A program made the translations under genes and the position numbers. A stretch of DNA of 21,043 bases from positions 1 to 21,043 of the forward strand of contig VSPN01000048.1 in the NCBI GenBank assembly GCA_009775355.1. Direction: 5' to 3'. The DNA comes from Muribaculaceae bacterium. GTDB taxonomy: Bacteria > Bacteroidota > Bacteroidia > Bacteroidales > Muribaculaceae. Below are positions 7,861-15,359 of this stretch, one piece after another (position 1 is the first letter of the stretch; each line of letters begins with the position of its first letter). Under the pieces are notes generated by a model that searched no databases, had not been told where the DNA came from, and saw only the letters and a program-made list of their open reading frames with translations.

Positions 7861-8417
7861 TGACCGAAGTATTCTTTGATTATTGACATGAAATCGATGA
7901 CATCCTGATCCTCCGGATCAAGAGCCATTTCCTCTATAAAGAACTCTTCAGCCTCCTCATAACTGTCGAGAGTGGCGAGATGATCCATTGCCATGTTGAA
8001 ATCATCCTGGCTTCCGGCAAATATCGAACGGCGGAATCTGAAACGGTCGTTCAGACAGAACGCCGGGCGCGGAGACACAGCCGCTGATGTTTTCCAGGGT
8101 TCAGATTCAGACTTACATTCATGCGCGGTTTCCTCTGCATATCCCTTTGCTTCCGGATTTTCCTCCGCTTCGCATAACGTGTCTGCCTCATTCTCCTTAA
8201 CCGGAGTGGCGGAAGATACCGCCGGTTCCCGCTTATCCGCAACTGGTTTCTCCTTGTCTTCGTCGGCAAGCGACACAATGAGAGCGCGGGCCTCGTCTAT
8301 CCTGCCCAGAATCAGCGGGCGCAGGTCTTCAAGCCTGTCTCCGCGCAACTGCAGCAGTTCAAGCAGGCCCTCGGCTTCATATACTCTGTCTTTTATCTCG
8401 TTAAGAATCCTATTCAT
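7857..8417 (-). CDS. Uncharacterised acidic Bacteroidales protein between dacB and rsmI
   Basis: A 186-aa soluble protein with no signal peptide or membrane segment. It has three parts. The first is a helical N-terminus (1-52, NRILNEIKDRVYEAEGLLELL, leucine-rich heptads). The second is an acidic, low-complexity linker (about 53-112, Glu/Lys/Ala-rich). The third is a conserved-looking C-terminal segment (118-186) starting AFCLNDRFRFRRSIFAG and continuing with acidic helices (SYEEAEEFFIEE, DPEDQDVIDFMSIIKEYF). I recognise the C-terminal pattern as recurring in Bacteroidales proteins but know no function. It is locked between dacB and rsmI by ATGA overlaps at both ends (8414-8417 and 7857-7860), so it is translated with both. 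A cytoplasmic scaffold or adaptor role is speculation. Confidence 0.85.
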   Translation of the reverse strand: MNRILNEIKDRVYEAEGLLELLQLRGDRLEDLRPLILGRIDEARALIVSLADEDKEKPVADKREPAVSSATPVKENEADTLCEAEENPEAKGYAEETAHECKSESEPWKTSAAVSPRPAFCLNDRFRFRRSIFAGSQDDFNMAMDHLATLDSYEEAEEFFIEEMALDPEDQDVIDFMSIIKEYFGQ

Positions 8418-9637
8418 AATCCTGATTGTGATTTATCGTCGAAAGTCTTCAGCAAAAGTGTCTCGACCTGCGAACGTGCCGCCGTTCGGTTGGCCATGTC
8501 GTTCATCATGACCACCACAACGTGTGTCGGCGCATAATTCTCGTCAAGCTTGTATCCGGCATAACACTGGATTCCGCTCATCGAACCGGTCTTGAGGGCT
8601 ATCAACCCTTCAAGAGCCGATCCCGCAAGAAATCTCTTGAGAGTGCCCTCCTGTCCGGCCAGAGGGAAAAAGGAGGCATAATACGGATTGTCGGCCATGC
8701 ACATTAGCACATCTGCCATAAACCGGGCGGTCAGCCGGTTGCTTCTCGACAGGCCGGATCCGTCGTATATGGAGACACCCTTCATGTCGGCCTTTTTGTG
8801 TTTCCAGAATTTAGATTCCTCGGAAGCGCCTTTCGCCACCGAGCCTTCGCCTCCATATTCCTCACCTATTTTTCGGAGCATTGCCTCGGCGAACTGGTTG
8901 TCTGACCTCATCATGCACGACCGCATTATCTCGTCGACAGTTGCCGAACGGTGACGGCCAAGCCTGTGACGGTGTCCGGAGTTGCTTACATCGACCTGGC
9001 CGATACTGATTCCGGCAGCAGCAGCTGCGGCTCTCAGCCGCGACCTGAAAATTGCCGCAGGATCTGATACCGATCTTTTGCCCGAGGCATTGTCTTCGAA
9101 ATTAAAGCCGTGCGTGCCGGTTCCGTATGAATGGCCCAGATCTCCCGACGCCCACAGCGGATTTACTGCTGGTCCGGGATAACGCTCTTCGTCGACAACC
9201 ACCGAGCCTTTCACTTCACGCACGCCCGCAGCCAGAAGAACATCGACAATCTCTGTAACGAAATCGGGAGATTCCGGATCATGCACGGAATTAAGAGATG
9301 GATCGCCTGAAGCTTCCACCACGATATTGCCGTCGATGACGCCACCTTCGAGATTCCCGGTGTAATAGACCGGAGTCTCATAACGGAATCCGCTGCCCGT
9401 CTTTTCGAGCAGAGTCGCCGTCGTGACACATTTCATGATCGAAGCCGGGATGAGCGGAAGCTCCGCATTGTGCGACAGAATTTCGGAACCGTCTTCAATA
9501 TCGATAACAAGCACCGATGTCTTGGGCGCGTTGATCGAGCGGCTTCCAGTGAAATCCGAAAGCGCGTCTGCATATACCTGTATGAACGCGAGCACACACA
9601 ACAGAAGAAACAAAGATGTTCTTTTCAAAACATTCAT
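8414..9637 (-). CDS. dacB: D-alanyl-D-alanine carboxypeptidase/endopeptidase (PBP4, peptidase S13)
   Basis: A 407-aa low-molecular-weight penicillin-binding protein that trims stem peptides and cuts D-Ala-meso-DAP cross-links in periplasmic peptidoglycan. A signal peptide occupies about residues 1-23. The three active-site motifs are present: SIMK (nucleophile S66, K69) in PASIMK, SDN at 245-247, and KTG at 349-351. VVEASGDPSL and the ADMKGVSIYDGSGLSR segment also fit class C PBPs. It is shorter than E. coli PBP4 (~477 aa), as usual for Bacteroidota. It heads a six-gene minus-strand run, and its stop overlaps the next start (ATGA). The promoter region has an unusual set of TAATTTTG motifs, one only 4 bp from the ATG. 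Confidence 0.95.
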   Translation of the reverse strand: MNVLKRTSLFLLLCVLAFIQVYADALSDFTGSRSINAPKTSVLVIDIEDGSEILSHNAELPLIPASIMKCVTTATLLEKTGSGFRYETPVYYTGNLEGGVIDGNIVVEASGDPSLNSVHDPESPDFVTEIVDVLLAAGVREVKGSVVVDEERYPGPAVNPLWASGDLGHSYGTGTHGFNFEDNASGKRSVSDPAAIFRSRLRAAAAAAGISIGQVDVSNSGHRHRLGRHRSATVDEIMRSCMMRSDNQFAEAMLRKIGEEYGGEGSVAKGASEESKFWKHKKADMKGVSIYDGSGLSRSNRLTARFMADVLMCMADNPYYASFFPLAGQEGTLKRFLAGSALEGLIALKTGSMSGIQCYAGYKLDENYAPTHVVVVMMNDMANRTAARSQVETLLLKTFDDKSQSGL

Positions 9638-9641
9638 GACA

Positions 9642-9671
9642 CAAAATTAACTATTCCACTCCGTTATCCAA
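9642..9671 (-). promoter_or_regulatory. Candidate dacB promoter very close to the start codon
   Basis: On the minus strand TAATTTTG (9649-9642) fits TAnnTTTG, with TTG (9671-9669) exactly 19 bp upstream. The transcription start would fall near 9635-9638, at the dacB ATG (9637), so any transcript would be leaderless or nearly so. A second TAATTTTG at 9676-9669 would give a ~25-nt leader but lacks a -33 TTG at the right distance. Confidence 0.45.
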
Positions 9672-9689
9672 AATTATTAACTAATTTTG
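9669..9689. promoter_or_regulatory. Palindrome built from two opposed TAnnTTTG boxes
   Basis: CAAAATTA (9669-9676), TTAAC, TAATTTTG (9682-9689) is a perfect 8-bp inverted repeat. Each arm matches the Bacteroidota -7 box, one for each strand, in the divergent dacB / AI-2E region. It could be overlapping divergent promoters or an operator. Neither box has a good -33 TTG. Confidence 0.4.
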
Positions 9690-9694
9690 TATTT

Positions 9695-9733
9695 TAGGCT
9701 CGCGACGCGACATTGCCGCTCGCGCCTGCGGCC
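9695..9733. other. GC-rich structured segment in the divergent intergenic region
   Basis: A GC-rich block lies inside AT-rich DNA. It contains TCGCGACGCGA (9700-9710; 5-bp arms around one base) and GCCGC/GCGGC (9715-9719 and 9726-9730; 8-nt loop), and is bounded by TAGGC (9695-9699) and GCCTA (9729-9733). It could form a leader hairpin or a protein site upstream of the AI-2E family gene. No T-run follows, so it is not a typical terminator. Confidence 0.35.
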
Positions 9734-9787
9734 TAAAACAATAGTCTCCGGAATTTGTTAAAAATTTCAAATTATATTATCTGAACG

Positions 9788-10867
9788 ATGGAACGTCAGC
9801 CATATACATTCGACCGAGTCGCACGCATCGTCTTCTCCATATGCGGCATACTGGTCGTCATCTACCTTCTTGATATTCTCAAGGGTGTGTTGCTGCCATT
9901 TCTGGTGGCATGTCTTATAGCGTACATGCTTGAGCCGGTGGTAAAATGGAACATGCGGATGCTTCACATGCACAAACGCTTTGTGCCGGTGCTCCTCACT
10001 CTGCTGGAGACATGTGTCGCGGCCGGAGTGTTCTGCACTCTTTTCTTTCCATACATAGCAGGAGAGTGCGCACAGATGACAGAAATGGTAAAAGCATATG
10101 CCACGGAACAGATCAAGATACCATATATTTCGGAGAGTATACACCGTTTCATCCGCGAGAACGTGGATTTCAACCAGATATCGAGGCTGCTATCGAAAGA
10201 AGAATGGCGCGAGATTATCAGAAAGACCCTGACATCATCATGGACTTTTCTGACATCCGGCGTAGCTTTTGTGGCAAGCATAGTGAGCTGGCTCGTAGTG
10301 ATAATCTACGTTCTTTTCATCATGCTTGACTATGAACGTCTCATGCTGAGTTTCAAGCAGCTCGTTCCCCATTCACAGCGGCCGCGCGTCTTCAGGATCA
10401 TATCAGACATCAAGCACACCATGAACCGCTATTTCCGGGGGCAGTTCCTGATAGCCGCAATAGTCGGCATACTCTTCTCGATCGGGTTCATGATCATCGG
10501 CCTCCCGATGGGCGTTGTGCTCGGACTTTTCATCGGCATTCTTAACCTCGTGCCCTACCTCCAGCTGATCTCACTGCCGGTGTGTGTGCTGCTGTGCCTC
10601 GTGTGGACAGCCGGAACGGGCGGTAATTTCTGGATCATATTCTGGGAGTCGATGGCGGTCTACGTAGTCGTGCAGTGCATACAGGATCTTGTGCTGACAC
10701 CACGCATCATGGGAAAGGCCATGGGCCTGAACCCGGCGATAATTCTTCTTGCTCTCTCCGTATGGGGCAGTCTTCTCGGCTTCATGGGTCTTATCGTGGC
10801 TCTTCCGCTCACGACTCTGCTTCTCTCATACTACAACCTTTTCGTCATAGAACGCAGTCAGCTGTGA
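9788..10867 (+). CDS. AI-2E family (PerM/UPF0118) inner-membrane transporter
   Basis: A 359-aa polytopic membrane protein. Two N-terminal hydrophobic segments (about 12-48, ILVVIYLLDILKGVLLPFLV and on) are followed by a further membrane pair and a soluble, helical region (about 95-150). A C-terminal bundle then carries the family's YFRGQFLIAAIVGILFSIGF, GLPMGVVLGLFIGILNLVPYLQ and late LVLTPRIMGKAMGLNPAIILLALS segments. Length and order match PerM/YdiK-type proteins. Members include the AI-2 exporter TqsA and sodium/proton antiporters. With two antiporters and a K+ transporter downstream, a cation role is the more attractive inference here. The start at 9788 lies about 100 nt after a TAATTTTG box. 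The next gene begins 47 bp downstream. Confidence 0.9.
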   Translation: MERQPYTFDRVARIVFSICGILVVIYLLDILKGVLLPFLVACLIAYMLEPVVKWNMRMLHMHKRFVPVLLTLLETCVAAGVFCTLFFPYIAGECAQMTEMVKAYATEQIKIPYISESIHRFIRENVDFNQISRLLSKEEWREIIRKTLTSSWTFLTSGVAFVASIVSWLVVIIYVLFIMLDYERLMLSFKQLVPHSQRPRVFRIISDIKHTMNRYFRGQFLIAAIVGILFSIGFMIIGLPMGVVLGLFIGILNLVPYLQLISLPVCVLLCLVWTAGTGGNFWIIFWESMAVYVVVQCIQDLVLTPRIMGKAMGLNPAIILLALSVWGSLLGFMGLIVALPLTTLLLSYYNLFVIERSQL

Positions 10868-10914
10868 TATCCGTTCATAACCAAAGCTAACCTAAATCCG
10901 ACAACCACACCGAC

Positions 10915-13257
10915 ATGACCACACTCCCGACAGCATCTGCCTTCATGCTCCTGCCGGAACAGACCACAGTGACCGAGATCACGCAGATACAAGAGATAAC
11001 GGATCCGGCCTCCGCATCTGAAACCTCGAAAGAGGAGGAACACACCAACGGACTGATAGCCGATCTGGCCTGGATCCTGCTTCTCGGTGCCATCGTCACG
11101 CTTTTGTTCAAGAAGCTGCGCCAGCCAGTCGTGCTCGGCTACATCCTCGCCGGGTTTCTGGCAAGTCCGAAATTCGTTTACCTGCCGTCGATAGCAAATC
11201 CTGAAAACATAACGTTCTGGGCAGATCTGGGCATCGTTGTGCTGATGTTCTCGATCGGTCTCGAGTTCTCGTTCAGAAAACTGCTCAATTCAGGAAGTTC
11301 AGCTGTGGTCACGGCCCTGATCGTCATAACCGGCATGACATTCGCCGGCTTCGGCGTCGGATACGTGCTCGGACTCAACATGATCAACCGGATATTTCTA
11401 GGAGGCATGATCTCGATGTCATCGACCACCATCATAATGAAAGCGCTATCCGATCTTGGACTGAGGCAGAGAAAATTCGCGTCGCTGGTTCTAGCGGTGC
11501 TGATCATCGAGGATCTTTTCGCAGTGCTGATGCTCGTGCTGCTCTCCTCGCTCGCCATGGGCGACGTGCAGGGCACTGAACTTCTGTTCAGCATCGGCAA
11601 GCTGATGTTCTTCCTGATCATCTGGTTTGTGGTGGGTGTATACGTCCTGCCGACATTTCTGACCCGTTCGCGCAGGTTTCTCAATGACGAGACCATGCTT
11701 GTGGTGGCGATGGGCCTCTGCTTCTCGATGGCCGTATTCAGTGTGGCCTGCGGATTCTCGCTTGAACTCGGTGCGTTTGTCATGGGTTCGATACTCGCCG
11801 GCACAGTCATGGCAGAGAGGATGGAGAAAGTTATAACTCCGGTCAAGAATCTTTTCGGCGCAGTGTTCTTCATCTCGGTCGGGATGATGGTCGAACCGGG
11901 AGTGCTCGCTGAATACTGGTGGGAGATCCTGCTTCTGGCGGCAGTCGTGATAGCCGGCATGATTCTTTTCGGATCGCTCGGCATGCTCGTCACCGGTCAG
12001 AATATGCGTGTGGCCATACAGAGCGGATTCACGCTGACACAGATCGGCGAGTTCTCGTTTATCATAGCATCGCTTGGCATGAGCCTCGGAGTGCTCGAAC
12101 CGAGAGTATACCCGATCATAGTGGCAGTGTCGGTGCTGACAATATTCACCACGCCCTATTTCATAAAGATGAGCGGCGGAGCCGCCGATCTGACAGAAAA
12201 GCATCTTCCCAAAGGGCTGAGATTCCTGATCGACAGGTATTCGGGACAGAGTTATGACTCGAACGAGACCCGCAGTCTGTGGCGGGCAGTGCTGAGCCGC
12301 TATCTCTGGAGAATAGTCCTGTATTCGGTGGTGCTTCTGGCCGAGATCCTTCTGTCGGAGACTATCCTGTTTCCGCTTGCCGACAAATATCTGGGTAGCT
12401 TCGGACACATCACCGCAACCGTACTGACTCTTGTGGCGATGCTTCCGTTCCTGATAGCCCTGACGTTCAGCAGCACTCAGCAGAGCGAGAAGATCCGTCT
12501 CCACCAGACGGCCGCATTCTACGACGTGCCCCTTCTGGCCATGCGCATAATACGTTATCTCGCCGCTCTCTTCTTTATCGTATATTTCACTACCGTAGCC
12601 TACTCCTCGCTCACTGGCTGGCTTGTGGGTGCGGGCTGCTTCGTCCTTGTGCTCATTTTTGCCGGCACACGTCTCGTCAGACGATACAGGAACATAGAAA
12701 ACAAGTTTATCAACAATCTCAACATGCGCGAGAACACGCGTCTGGGAATCAACAACAACCTTGTCGACGACATGCACCAGGCCTTTATAGAGATCGACCA
12801 GACCACACCGTTTGTAGGCGACAGGCTCGAAGACTCCGGACTGAGGCGCGACTATGGGGTGAGCGTGTCGAGCATACAGCGTGGAGAGTCATACATGCCT
12901 CTGCCGTCGCGCGACGCGAGAATATTTCCGGGCGACATTCTCGGCGTGATCGGATCGGATGAGCAGCTTCTGCGCCTCAACAAGGACATAGAAGAATGGC
13001 GCACGGCCTCGATGCATAATGAACTTCCGAAACAGGAGCATGTTATACTTTCGAGCATAAGGCTGCGCGCGACATCACCCGTGATAGACCGTCCGCTGAA
13101 GGATACCGACATTCTCCACGACTTCTACTCGATGATAGTCAAGGTGCAGCGTGCCGAAGAGTTCTTCCAGCCATTCCCCGATCTGGTGCTCATGGAGGGC
13201 GATGTGATCTGGGTGGTGGGCGATCCCAACTACCACACACGCCTCAGAGGGGAATGA
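10915..13257 (+). CDS. CPA2 family cation:proton antiporter with two C-terminal TrkA_C domains
   Basis: A 780-aa protein. After a polar N-terminus (1-45), a Na+/H+ exchanger domain (about 47-420) shows the KefB-like GYILAGFLASP, LGIVVLMFSIGLEFSFRKLL, SMSSTTIIMKAL and ELGAFVMGSILAGT segments. The conserved acidic pair E199-D200 is in IIEDLFAVL, at the likely ion-binding site. A second hydrophobic block (about 455-600) adds roughly four to five membrane helices. The cytoplasmic end holds two tandem TrkA_C domains, at about 633-697 and 710-780, both with the FPGD / MEGDV...VVGDP pattern. No NAD-binding TrkA_N is visible, unlike KefB/KefC. It probably exchanges K+ or Na+ for protons under ligand control through TrkA_C. 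It lies 47 bp after the AI-2E gene, likely cotranscribed. Confidence 0.92.
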   Translation: MTTLPTASAFMLLPEQTTVTEITQIQEITDPASASETSKEEEHTNGLIADLAWILLLGAIVTLLFKKLRQPVVLGYILAGFLASPKFVYLPSIANPENITFWADLGIVVLMFSIGLEFSFRKLLNSGSSAVVTALIVITGMTFAGFGVGYVLGLNMINRIFLGGMISMSSTTIIMKALSDLGLRQRKFASLVLAVLIIEDLFAVLMLVLLSSLAMGDVQGTELLFSIGKLMFFLIIWFVVGVYVLPTFLTRSRRFLNDETMLVVAMGLCFSMAVFSVACGFSLELGAFVMGSILAGTVMAERMEKVITPVKNLFGAVFFISVGMMVEPGVLAEYWWEILLLAAVVIAGMILFGSLGMLVTGQNMRVAIQSGFTLTQIGEFSFIIASLGMSLGVLEPRVYPIIVAVSVLTIFTTPYFIKMSGGAADLTEKHLPKGLRFLIDRYSGQSYDSNETRSLWRAVLSRYLWRIVLYSVVLLAEILLSETILFPLADKYLGSFGHITATVLTLVAMLPFLIALTFSSTQQSEKIRLHQTAAFYDVPLLAMRIIRYLAALFFIVYFTTVAYSSLTGWLVGAGCFVLVLIFAGTRLVRRYRNIENKFINNLNMRENTRLGINNNLVDDMHQAFIEIDQTTPFVGDRLEDSGLRRDYGVSVSSIQRGESYMPLPSRDARIFPGDILGVIGSDEQLLRLNKDIEEWRTASMHNELPKQEHVILSSIRLRATSPVIDRPLKDTDILHDFYSMIVKVQRAEEFFQPFPDLVLMEGDVIWVVGDPNYHTRLRGE

Positions 13258-13283
13258 CAGGCCCCGTATCCGGATTTCAACTG

Positions 13284-13317
13284 AATAATCAACCACCCAA
13301 AATAATCAACCACGCAA
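13284..13317. repeat. Two-copy 17-bp tandem duplication
   Basis: AATAATCAACCACCCAA (13284-13300) is directly followed by AATAATCAACCACGCAA (13301-13317), one mismatch. It lies in the 72-bp gap between the CPA2 antiporter and the small lipoprotein gene, ending 12 bp before that ATG. Confidence 0.95.
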
Positions 13318-13329
13318 ACTTGATCAGAC

Positions 13330-13956
13330 ATGAAGAATTTATATACCGCAGGCATATTCCTGCTCCTGCTCGCCTCATGCAATGGCAATAAAACCGAAAC
13401 CGCAGGCTACTCCGCAAAATCAGACTCTGCCCGGACAGAGTCGATGGAATCACCTGTAGCCGGTCCAGTGGAGTTCTTTCTGACCAGTGACTCGATCGGA
13501 CCCGTCCGGGTCGGTGAAAAAATATCGGATCTCCCCCAGGCTGTAGCCAACCTTTATGACGTGGTGCTGACCACTGAGACTCCCGATGCTATGGCCTATA
13601 CATTTCTGCTGGCCGATGTGCCTCAGTTCACGATCTATGATTTCATGGAGGGAAAAGTCGATGTGATAGCACTCGAAGGAAACGCGAGAGCTATCAACAC
13701 TCCCGACGGAGAGCTGCGCACAGGCGATGAATTCAGCAAAGTCCTTGCCCTCAAGGGAGTCGAATCGGAATTTCAGAATTTCGACGACTCCGGCATCTGG
13801 TACTGGAAATGGAACGGCCTATACTTCGGGGTTGACGAGACTGGCATATCCGAAAGCCTCGGGGCAGCCCTGAGCGAGGGGAAACGGCCGCCGCGCGCAT
13901 CCGAGTTCACGCCTGACGTAAAAATCGGTTATATAGCCACCGGCCTCCCATTCTGA
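13330..13956 (+). CDS. Small lipoprotein of unknown function
   Basis: A 208-aa protein with a lipoprotein signal (MKNLYTAGIFLLLLASC, lipidated C17) and a Ser/Thr/Glu-rich linker (18-45). The globular part begins VEFFLTSDSIGPVRVGEKIS (about 47-66) and continues with mixed strands (AYTFLLADVPQFTIYDFMEGKVDVIALE), a GDEFSKVLALKG segment and a Trp-rich SGIWYWKWNGLYFGV stretch (about 156-170). I do not recognise a named family. The opening GPVRVG... and GDEF..VLALKG halves look like a repeated small fold. It is on the same strand as the antiporters, 72 bp after CPA2, and a stem-loop follows it. It probably sits in the periplasm or outer membrane. Confidence 0.85.
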   Translation: MKNLYTAGIFLLLLASCNGNKTETAGYSAKSDSARTESMESPVAGPVEFFLTSDSIGPVRVGEKISDLPQAVANLYDVVLTTETPDAMAYTFLLADVPQFTIYDFMEGKVDVIALEGNARAINTPDGELRTGDEFSKVLALKGVESEFQNFDDSGIWYWKWNGLYFGVDETGISESLGAALSEGKRPPRASEFTPDVKIGYIATGLPF

Positions 13957-13963
13957 ACACAAT

Positions 13964-13993
13964 AAACACCATCAAAACAAACACCATCAAAAG
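13964..13993. repeat. Two-copy 15-bp tandem duplication
   Basis: AAACACCATCAAAAC (13964-13978) is directly followed by AAACACCATCAAAAG (13979-13993), differing only at the last base. It lies just after the lipoprotein stop codon and abuts the stem-loop starting at 13993. Confidence 0.93.
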
Positions 13994-14032
13994 CCGGGAC
14001 AGACAGCTGAGTGCGATCTGTTCCGGCCTTTT
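13993..14032 (+). terminator. Stem-loop with T-run between the lipoprotein and nhaC-type genes
   Basis: GCCGGGACAGA (13993-14003) pairs with TCTGTTCCGGC (14017-14027), an 11-bp stem with one G-T pair and a 13-nt loop, followed by CTTTTCT. This looks like an intrinsic terminator for the lipoprotein transcript. Because the antiporter ATG is only 15 bp past the stem, it could instead act as a leader hairpin or attenuator for that gene. Confidence 0.65.
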
Positions 14033-14042
14033 CTGAAACCAT

Positions 14043-15359
14043 ATGGACAACAAAAGCATCATCGACTCCGGCTATGACCGCATCCGGTCTGCCGCGGGAT
14101 GGCTCGCACTGTCGCCGGTGATACTCTTTCTTATACTTTACGTGGCGGTATCGCTGATTCTCGACGATTTCTACAGCATGCCGGTCTCCGTGGCACTCCT
14201 CATATCGTCGGCCTGGGCCGTCATCACCATGAGGGGACGCCCACTTGCCAAGCGCATCGAGGTCTTCTCTCGCGCCGCCGGACACGCCAACATTCTCTAC
14301 ATGATCTGGATATTCATTCTGGCCGGGGCATTTGCGTCAATGGCCGGAGAGATAGGCTCGGTCGAGGCTACCGTATCGATCGCACTGCGATCGGTGCCTT
14401 CCGGTCTGGTGGTGCCGATGCTGTTCCTCACGGCATGTTTCATATCACTTTCAATCGGAACTTCCGTCGGCACAGTCGTAGCCCTGACCCCACTGGCGTC
14501 GGGCATAGCATCAGCCGCCGGAGCGCCGGTGCCGTTCTATGTGGCCGTAATACTCGGAGGAGCCTTCTTCGGAGACAACCTTTCGTTCATTTCCGACACG
14601 ACCATAGCGGCCACAAGATCACAGGAATGCGGCATGGCCGACAAATTCAAGGCCAACATCTGGCTCGCACTCCCGGCCGCGCTGATCACAACGGCGATCT
14701 ACATGCTCACCGGGCCTGACACGGGGGCGGTCTCGTTGCCGCAGGAGAAGGAGTGGACTCTAGTCATATCCTATCTCGTGGTGATCGGCACGGCCATAGC
14801 CGGAATCAACGTCACAATTGTCCTTTCGCTCGGCATATTGGCGACACTTGCTCTCGGAGCACTTCACGGCCACACCCCTCTTTCACTTGCCGGTGCTGCC
14901 GGATCGGGCATCGCCGGCATGGGCGGCCTTATAATCATAACCCTGCTTGCCGCCGGAATGCTCGGTGTAATCAAGAGCTCCGGAGGAATCAGGTTTCTTA
15001 TCCAGAGCCTCACCTCACGGGTGTCGGGAAAGCGAGGGGCACAGACTGTCATCACCCTGCTTGTGGCCGCCGTCAACCTATGCACCGCCAACAACACCGT
15101 GGCGATCATCACCGTCGGCGGCATATCGCGCGACATCTCGCAGCGGTTCGGCATCGACCCTCGCAAGACTGCGTCGCTTCTTGACTCGACATCATGCATA
15201 GTGCAATGCATGATACCCTACGGGGCCCAGACCCTGCTCGCCACTTCGCTGGCAGGAATATCGCCGGCGGCCCCTTTCCCTTACCTGTACTATCCCTGGG
15301 CTCTCGCGGTCATGACTGCTCTCTCAATCATATTTCTTTTTCCGAAGCGTCTGAACTGA
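14043..15359 (+). CDS. NhaC-type Na+/H+ antiporter
   Basis: A 438-aa polytopic membrane protein with about 11-12 hydrophobic segments, predicted to expel Na+ in exchange for protons. The segment GGAFFGDNLSFISDTTIAAT (about 172-191) is the signature of the Na_H_antiporter (NhaC) family, and the earlier SIGTSVGTVVALTPLASGIA and the later NLCTANNTVAIITVGGI segments fit. It is slightly shorter than Bacillus NhaC. A few NhaC-family members carry amino acids or organic acids (malate/lactate exchange), so the substrate is not certain. It starts 15 bp after a stem-loop. Its 3' end overlaps the convergent kup gene by 32 bp, with no terminator between them. Confidence 0.88.
   Translation: MDNKSIIDSGYDRIRSAAGWLALSPVILFLILYVAVSLILDDFYSMPVSVALLISSAWAVITMRGRPLAKRIEVFSRAAGHANILYMIWIFILAGAFASMAGEIGSVEATVSIALRSVPSGLVVPMLFLTACFISLSIGTSVGTVVALTPLASGIASAAGAPVPFYVAVILGGAFFGDNLSFISDTTIAATRSQECGMADKFKANIWLALPAALITTAIYMLTGPDTGAVSLPQEKEWTLVISYLVVIGTAIAGINVTIVLSLGILATLALGALHGHTPLSLAGAAGSGIAGMGGLIIITLLAAGMLGVIKSSGGIRFLIQSLTSRVSGKRGAQTVITLLVAAVNLCTANNTVAIITVGGISRDISQRFGIDPRKTASLLDSTSCIVQCMIPYGAQTLLATSLAGISPAAPFPYLYYPWALAVMTALSIIFLFPKRLN

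Noticed and set aside
11491..12777. 428-codon open frame on the minus strand inside the CPA2 antiporter gene
   Set aside because: It is antisense to a gene with clear family motifs, and its product is His/Glu/Gln/Arg-rich with no recognisable domain. The frame is open because of codon bias on the opposite strand.
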